In this document: piece after piece, positions 4,630 through 6,370 of the stretch
Numbering within the stretch: the first letter of the stretch is position 1
How the letters are laid out: each line of letters begins with the position of its first letter
From: Betaproteobacteria bacterium
GTDB lineage: Bacteria > Pseudomonadota > Gammaproteobacteria > Burkholderiales > SG8-41
Length of the DNA: 6,370 nt
NCBI GenBank assembly: GCA_028292065.1
Contig: JAQGNC010000624.1
Coordinates: forward strand, 1-6,370
Direction of reading: 5' to 3'
Program-made: the position numbers and the translations under genes
Notes under the pieces: model-generated
What the model was told of the DNA's origin: nothing
The model's input: only the letters and a program-made list of their open reading frames with translations
The model's database searches: none

Positions 4630-6336
4630 ATGCTCAGGAACGTCAGCGCCCCCAACCGGCTGGTGCTCGTCATTGTCATGGCGGTGCTGCCCATGCTCGG
4701 GCTCACCGTGTACGGTGCTTTCGAGCAGCGGGCCTATGCCGAAGCCGAGGCCACGGGGCACTTGCGCCTGCTCGTCCAGCTTGCCGCACGCCATCACCAG
4801 CAGGTCGTCGAAGGCGCCAGAGACACCCTGGCGGCGGTCGCGCAACTGGCCGCCGCGCTGCCTCACGACCCGGCGGTGTGCCATGCCCACTTCGCCGAAA
4901 TGCTCGAGCACAGCGGCAGCAAATTTCACAACATGGGTGTGATCGCCCCGTCGGGCGAGACGTTCTGCAATGGCTTAGGCACCGCGGCGACCGGCAGCAT
5001 GCGCGACCGGCTATACCTGCGCCTGGTCCGACAAACGCGCCAGTTCTCGATCGGCGACTATCAGGTCGGCCGCTCCTCGCGGCGCGCCGGCCTCAACTTC
5101 GGATTTCCGATCATGAAGAACGGCGCGCTCGCCGGCGTGGCGTTCCTCGCGCTCGACCTCGATGAATTCCACGCGAGCGTCGCCGCGCTGCCGCTGCCGC
5201 CGCAGGGCGTGCTCATCCTGCTCGACGCCAATGGAACGATCGTCGCGCGGCAGCCCCCCGACGAAGGGCGCGTCGGCATCAAGGTGCGCTCGCCCACCGT
5301 GCACGCGGCGCTCATGGCTCCGGGTCCGGGGCTTTTCGAAGGCCCCGGCGCCGACGGCGTCACGCGGATCTTCGCGAGCGAACCCGTCGTGAACAACTCC
5401 GACGGATCGGTTGCGCTCAAGGTTTCGATCAGCGTTCCCAAAGCGCTCGTTTTCCAGCACGCCGATGCCGAGCTCGCCCGCGATCTCGCCGGAATCCTGG
5501 TCGCGACCGTGTTGCTGATCGTCGTCGGACGCTACAGCGCCGAGCGCTTCGTGCTGCGCCACATCCGCACCCTGCTCGAAACGGCGCGGCGCGTGAGCTC
5601 GGGCGATCTGACCGCGCGCACCGGCATGCGTCCGCGCAACGAAGAGCTGAGCCAGATCGGCGGCGCGCTCGACGACATGGCTGCCGCGCTGCAGGAGCGC
5701 GATGCGCAGCTCCAGCACGCGATGGGCAGGCTCGTGCACCAGGCGACGAGCGACGCGCTGACCGGGCTCGGCAACCGCCGCCATCTGCAGCAGCACCTGC
5801 CGCTCGAGCTCGCGCGGGCGAAGCGCCGCGGCGAACCGTTCGCGCTCATCGTGGTGGACGCCGATCACTTCAAGCGCCTCAACGACACTTTCGGCCACGA
5901 CGCCGGCGACCTCGCGCTCAAGGAGATCGCGGGCACGCTCAAGGACAACATTCGCGCGAGCGATCTCGCGTGGCGCTACGGCGGGGAGGAGTTCGTCGTG
6001 CTGCTGAACAACGCGGGGCTGCCCGGCGCCCGCGAGCGCGCCGAGCTGATGCGCGCGGCGCTCGCCAGGCTCGACCTGCGGCACCAGGGCCGCTGCCTCG
6101 GCAGCGTGACCGCGTCGCTCGGCGTGGCGGTATTTCCCGATCACGGTTCTGATGTCGAGACCCTGATCCGCGCCGCCGACGCGGCGCTATACCAGGCGAA
6201 AGCCGCAGGACGCAATCGCGTGGTGGTGTACAGTGCGGAAGCGCCCGCGGAGGCGGCGGTGACGGCGGCCGGTGCGCGCGAGGAGCCGGCGCGTGCGACC
6301 GTGCTCGATGAGCTCGAGCGGCAACGGCCGCTGTAA
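4630..6336 (+). CDS. Membrane-anchored diguanylate cyclase (Cache-like sensor, HAMP, GGDEF)
   Basis: The product has 568 residues. A first helix (about 11-30) and a second (about 284-301) bracket a periplasmic domain of about 250 residues. The stretch near 140-180 (IGDYQVGRSS, then GFPIMKNGALAGVAFLALDL) looks like a double-Cache ligand sensor. A HAMP linker (about 302-356) leads to a GGDEF domain (about 372-535) that would make cyclic di-GMP from two GTP. The active site is intact: DALTGLGNRR (375-384), DADHFKRLND (410-419) and RYGGEEF (449-455). R442-A-S-D445 sits five residues before GGEEF, the classic inhibitory site. No EAL domain is present. A 33-residue Ala/Glu-rich tail follows. The frame is open back to the DUF3072 stop, but 4630 is the first ATG/GTG/TTG in it; no Shine-Dalgarno is visible. 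Cotranscription with DUF3072 is plausible. The ligand is unknown. Confidence 0.93.
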   Translation: MLRNVSAPNRLVLVIVMAVLPMLGLTVYGAFEQRAYAEAEATGHLRLLVQLAARHHQQVVEGARDTLAAVAQLAAALPHDPAVCHAHFAEMLEHSGSKFHNMGVIAPSGETFCNGLGTAATGSMRDRLYLRLVRQTRQFSIGDYQVGRSSRRAGLNFGFPIMKNGALAGVAFLALDLDEFHASVAALPLPPQGVLILLDANGTIVARQPPDEGRVGIKVRSPTVHAALMAPGPGLFEGPGADGVTRIFASEPVVNNSDGSVALKVSISVPKALVFQHADAELARDLAGILVATVLLIVVGRYSAERFVLRHIRTLLETARRVSSGDLTARTGMRPRNEELSQIGGALDDMAAALQERDAQLQHAMGRLVHQATSDALTGLGNRRHLQQHLPLELARAKRRGEPFALIVVDADHFKRLNDTFGHDAGDLALKEIAGTLKDNIRASDLAWRYGGEEFVVLLNNAGLPGARERAELMRAALARLDLRHQGRCLGSVTASLGVAVFPDHGSDVETLIRAADAALYQAKAAGRNRVVVYSAEAPAEAAVTAAGAREEPARATVLDELERQRPL

Positions 6337-6370
6337 CGGTGTGCGCCCGACACGACACGCGTGCGGCCCC

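Noticed and set aside
3622..4929. Minus-strand open frame of 435 codons opposite DUF3072 and the cyclase start
   Set aside because: It overlaps three well-supported genes, including the response regulator on the same strand in another frame, and has no family resemblance or ribosome-binding site.
5011..6144. Minus-strand open frame of 377 codons opposite the diguanylate cyclase
   Set aside because: It is a mirror frame of the GGDEF gene, rich in Arg, Glu and His with no domain pattern.

Overview
The window looks like chromosomal DNA from a GC-rich Pseudomonadota, most likely a betaproteobacterium. That placement is inferred from the gene families (SAF-domain homoserine dehydrogenase-like protein, DUF5335, HdeD, PsiE, FixJ-type regulator, DUF3072, membrane diguanylate cyclase) and the codon style; no rRNA or other phylogenetic marker is present. 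I saw no tRNA, rRNA, CRISPR array, transposase or phage gene. Gene density is high, and no gene-free stretch exceeds 300 bases.

Layout. Bases 1-627 (+) hold the 3' end of a predicted NAD(P)-dependent oxidoreductase with a C-terminal SAF domain. Its stop region overlaps, tail to tail, a minus-strand series running from about 3320 down to 616: an AraC-family regulator, a PsiE-like four-helix membrane protein 12 bases behind it, a six-helix HdeD-like membrane protein, and a DUF5335 protein. Between psiE and hdeD lies a perfect heptanucleotide tandem array (1719-1822, 14 full copies), which supplies the last five codons and the stop of the psiE-like gene. Upstream of araC is a FixJ/LuxR-type response regulator, also on minus (3381-3998). 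It diverges from a small DUF3072 gene on plus (4276-4503), which is followed on plus by a two-helix membrane diguanylate cyclase (4630-6336) with an intact GGEEF active site and an RxxD inhibitory site.

How the parts may work together. The minus-strand series resembles an envelope or general stress cassette under an AraC regulator; the plus-strand part joins a small hydrophilic DUF3072 protein to c-di-GMP signalling. The most notable regulatory signal is a CTGT-N8-ACAG palindrome at 4235-4250, 25 bases before the DUF3072 start. It matches the core of the LexA (SOS) box used in gamma- and betaproteobacteria and suggests DNA-damage control of DUF3072 and possibly of the cyclase behind it. A separate 10-bp perfect inverted repeat sits just upstream of the response-regulator gene. 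The two strongest leads are the SOS-like box and the heptamer array; the genes themselves belong to known families.
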